The notes under the pieces were generated by a model. The model did no database searches. It was not told where the DNA came from and saw nothing but the letters and a program-made list of their open reading frames with translations. A DNA stretch of 64,000 nucleotides from Glandiceps talaboti (lineage: Eukaryota; Hemichordata; Enteropneusta; Spengelidae), in the NCBI RefSeq assembly GCF_964340395.1, contig NC_135558.1:16114271-16178270 (forward strand), read 5' to 3'. This document shows positions 60,501-64,000 of the stretch, one piece after another. Both the position numbers and the translations under genes were made by a program. Position 1 is the first letter of the stretch. The number at the start of each line of letters is the position of its first letter.

Positions 60501-63500
60501 CCTTAAAGGAAAAGTCCAGTCAAACTTATTTCTGCCTTCAGTACACTTGTATTGATTACTGCTATCAACTTAAAGGAAAAGTCCAGTCAGACTTATTTCT
60601 GTCTTTAGTGCACTTGTATTGATTACTGCTATCAACTTAAAGGAAAACTCCAGTCAGACGTATTTCTGTTTTAGTGCACTTGTATTGATTACTGCTATCA
60701 GCTTAAAGGAAAAGTCCAGTCAGACTTATTTCTGCCTTTAGTACACTTGTATTGATTACTGCTATCAACTTAAAGGAAAAGTCCAGTCAGACTTATTTCT
60801 GCCTTTAGTACACTTGTACTGATTACTGCTATCACCTTAAAGGAAAAGTCCAGTCAGACTTATTTCTGTCTTTAGTGCACTTGTATTGATTACTGCTATC
60901 AAATTAAAGGAAAAGTCCAGTCAGACTTATTTCTGTCTTTAGTGCACTTGTATTGATTACTGCTATCAACATAAAGGAAAAGTCCAGTGAGACTTATTTC
61001 TGCCTTCAGTACACTTGTACTGATTACTGCTATCACCTTAAAGGAAAAGTCCAGTCAGACTTATTTCTGTCTTTAGTGCACTTGTATTGATTACTGCTAT
61101 CAACTTAAAGGAAAAGTCCAGCGAGACTTATTTCTGCCTTTAGTACACTTGTACTGATTACTGCTATCACCTTAAAGGAAAAGTCCAGTCAAACTTATTT
61201 CTGCCTTTAGTGCACTTGTATTGATTACTGCTATCACCTTAAAGGAAAAGTCCAGTCAGACTTATTTCTGTCTTTAGTGCACTTGTATTGATTACTGCTA
61301 TCAACTTAAAGGAAAAGTCCAGTGAGACTTATTTCTGCCTTCAGTACACTTGTACTGATTACTGCTATCACCTTAAAGGAAAAGTCCAGTCAGACTTATT
61401 TCTGTCTTTAGTGCACTTGTATTGATTATTGCTATCAACTTAAAGGAAAAGTCCAGTGAGACTTATTTCTGCCTTCAGTACACTTGTACTGATTACTGCT
61501 ATCACCTTAAAGGAAAAGTCCAGTCAGACTTATTTCTGTCTTTAGTGCACTTGTATTGATTACTGCTATCAACTTAAAGGAAAAGTCCAGCGAGACTTAT
61601 TTCTGCCTTTAGTACACTTGTACTGATTACTGCTATCACCTTAAAGGAAAAGTCCAGTCAGCCTTATTTCTGTCTTTAGTGCACTTGTATTGATTACTGC
61701 TATCAACTTAAAGGAAAAGTCCAGTCAGACTTATTTCTGTTTTAGTGCACTTGTATTGATTATTGCTATCATCTTAAAGGAAAAGTCCAGTCAGATTTAT
61801 TTCTGCCTTTAGTACACTTGTATTGATTACTGCTATCAACTGAAAGGAAAGTCCAGTCAAACTTATTTTTGCCTTTAGTGCACTTGTATTGATTACTGCT
61901 ATCAACTTAAAGGAAAAGTCCAGTCAGACTTATTTCTGCCTTTAGTGCACTTGTATTGATTACTGCTATCAACTTAAAGGAAAAGTCCAGTCAAACTTAT
62001 TTCTGCCTTTAGTGCACTTGTATTGATTACTGCTATCAACTTAAAGGAAAAGTCCAGTCAGACTTATTTCTACCTTTAGTACACTTGTATTGATTACTGC
62101 TATCAACTTAAAGGAAAAGTCCAGTCAGACTTATTTCTGCCTTTAGTGCACTTGTATTGATTACTGCTATCAACTTAAAGGAAAAGTCCAGTCAAACTTA
62201 TTTCTGCCTTTAGTGCACTTGTATTGATTACTGCTATCAACTTAAAGGAAAAGTCCAGTCAGACTTATTTCTACCTTTAGTACACTTGTATTGATTACTG
62301 CTATCAACTTAAAGGAAAAGTCCAGTCAAACTTATTTCTGCCTTTAGTGCACTTGTATTGATTACTGCTATCAGCTTAAAGGAAAAGTCCAGTCAGACTT
62401 ATTTCTGCCTTTAGTGCACTTGTATTGATTACTGATATCAACTTAAAGGAAAAGTCCAGTCAGACTTATTTCTACCTTTAGTACACTTGTATTGATTACT
62501 GCTATCAACTTAAAGGAAAAGTCCAGTCAAACTTATTTCTGCCTTTAGTGCACTTGTATTGATTACTGCTATCAGCTTAAAGGAAAAGTCCAGTGAGACT
62601 TATTTCTGCCTTTAGTACACTTGTATTGATTACTGCTATCACCTTAAAGGAAAAGTCCAGTCAAACTTATTTCTGCCTTCAGTACACTTGTATTGATTAC
62701 TGCTATCAACTTAAAGGAAAAGTCCAGTCAGACTTATTTCTGTCTTTAGTGCACTTGTATTGATTACTGCTATCAACTTAAAGGAAAAGTCCAGTCAGAC
62801 TTATTTCTGCCTTTAGTACACTTGTACTGATTACTGCTATCACCTTAAAGGAAAAGTCCAGTCAGACTTATTTCTGTCTTTAGTGCACTTGTATTGATTA
62901 CTGCTATCAACTTAAAGGAAAAGTCCAGTCAGACTTATTTCTGTTTTAGTGCACTTGTATTGATTACTGCTATCATCTTAAAGGAAAAGTCCAGTCAGAT
63001 TTATTTCTGCCTTTAGTACACTTGTATTGATTACTGCTATCAACTGAAAGGAAAGTCCAGTCAAACTTATTTCTGCCTTTAGTACACTTATATTGATTAC
63101 TACTATCAACTGAAAGGAAAGTCCAGTCAAACTTATTTTTGCCTTTAGTGCACTTGTATTGATTACTGCTATCAACTTAAAGGAAAAGTCCAGTCAGACT
63201 TATTTCTGCCTTTAGTGCACTTGTATTGATTACTGCTATCAACTTAAAGGAAAAGTCCAGTCAAACGTATTTCTGCCTTTAGTGCACTTGTATTGATTAC
63301 TGCTATCAACTTAAAGGAAAAGTCCAGTCAGACTTATTTCTACCTTTAGTACACTTGTATTGATTACTGCTATCAACTTAAAGGAAAAGCCCAGTCAAAC
63401 TTATTTCTGCCTTTAGTGCACTTGTATTGATTACTGCTATCAACTTAAAGGAAAAGTCCAGTCAGACTTATTTCTACCTTTAGTACACTTGTATTGATTA

Positions 63501-64000
63501 CTGCTATCAACTTAAAGGAAAAGTCCAGTCAAACTTATTTCTGCCTTTAGTGCACTTGTATTGATTACTGCTATCAGCTTAAAGGAAAAGTCCAGTGAGA
63601 CTTATTTCTGCCTTTAGTACACTTGTATTGATTACTGCTATCACCTTAAAGGAAAAGTCCAGTCAAACTTATTTCTGCCTTCAGTACACTTGTATTGATT
63701 ACTGCTATCAACTTAAAGGAAAAGTCCAGTCAGACTTATTTCTGTCTTTAGTGCACTTGTATTGATTACTGCTATCAACTTAAAGGAAAACTCCAGTCAG
63801 ACGTATTTCTGTTTTAGTGCACTTGTATTGATTACTGCTATCAGCTTAAAGGAAAAGTCCAGTCAGACTTATTTCTGCCTTTAGTACACTTGTATTGATT
63901 ACTGCTATCAACTTAAAGGAAAAGTCCAGTCAGACTTATTTCTGCCTTTAGTACACTTGTACTGATTACTGCTATCACCTTAAAGGAAAAGTCCAGTCAG
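57548..64000 (+). repeat. 67-bp satellite, about 96 units, reaches window end
   Basis: Unit AACTTAAAGGAAAAGTCCAG, TCAGACTTATTTCTGCCTTT, AGTGCACTTGTATTGATTAC, TGCTATC. A few units are 64-66 bp. It lies after the last seen exon of the cadherin-like gene, most likely in its intron 6. The first units are degenerate. Variants (GTGCACTT versus GTACACTT, TGTTTTAG versus TGCCTTTAG, CACCTTAAAGG versus CAACTTAAAGG) form recurring blocks. Confidence 0.97.

Noticed and set aside
59835-63175. Two identical 65-codon minus-strand frames in the satellite
   Set aside because: Satellite sequence, not genes; their identity reflects the internal duplication reported above.

Overview
This is animal nuclear DNA. 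Evidence: short exons with GT/AG borders separated by kilobase introns, a gene found only in animals (a UHMK1/KIS-type kinase), a cadherin-like secreted or membrane protein gene, tRNA-derived SINEs, many small TIR elements and very dense micro- and minisatellites. The AT-rich base composition and repeat style suggest a marine invertebrate. I cannot tell whether it is a lophotrochozoan or an invertebrate deuterostome.

Two genes are well supported and lie head to head about 2.8 kb apart. On the minus strand, 47,503 down to 31,168 holds a complete seven-exon UHMK1 (KIS) gene. All intron phases match, and the 426-residue product has a full kinase domain followed by a C-terminal U2AF-homology motif. 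On the plus strand, from 50,336, are six short exons of a cadherin-like gene: a signal peptide, a recognisable cadherin repeat and the start of what follows. The gene runs off the window inside a huge intronic satellite. A third, weak candidate is a pair of minus-strand open segments at 25,468-26,031 that I could not identify.

Layout: 1-25 kb is gene-poor and packed with small interspersed elements, foldback elements and tandem arrays. 25.4-26.0 kb holds the unidentified putative exons. 26-31 kb is mostly tandem arrays plus one TTAA-flanked element. 31.2-47.5 kb is UHMK1, whose introns contain SINEs, TTAA elements and minisatellites. 47.5-50.3 kb is the shared intergenic region, with a foldback element nested in another repeat. 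50.3-57.4 kb is the start of the cadherin-like gene, with microsatellites and hairpins in its introns. 57.5-64.0 kb is a 67-bp satellite of roughly 96 units that continues beyond the window.

The main points of interest are: (1) the satellite, which carries in every unit a polypyrimidine-AG block resembling a 3' splice site in the sense orientation of its host intron, and which contains a large internal duplication with a seven-unit offset; (2) three different TIR families all flanked by TTAA; (3) clear nested insertions, including a long-TIR foldback inside a tandem array; (4) a SINE whose tRNA-like head is triplicated; (5) the Lys-for-Arg change in the R-X-F motif of the UHMK1 UHM domain. 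None of this amounts to a proven new system; the satellite/splice-site relation is the most testable idea.
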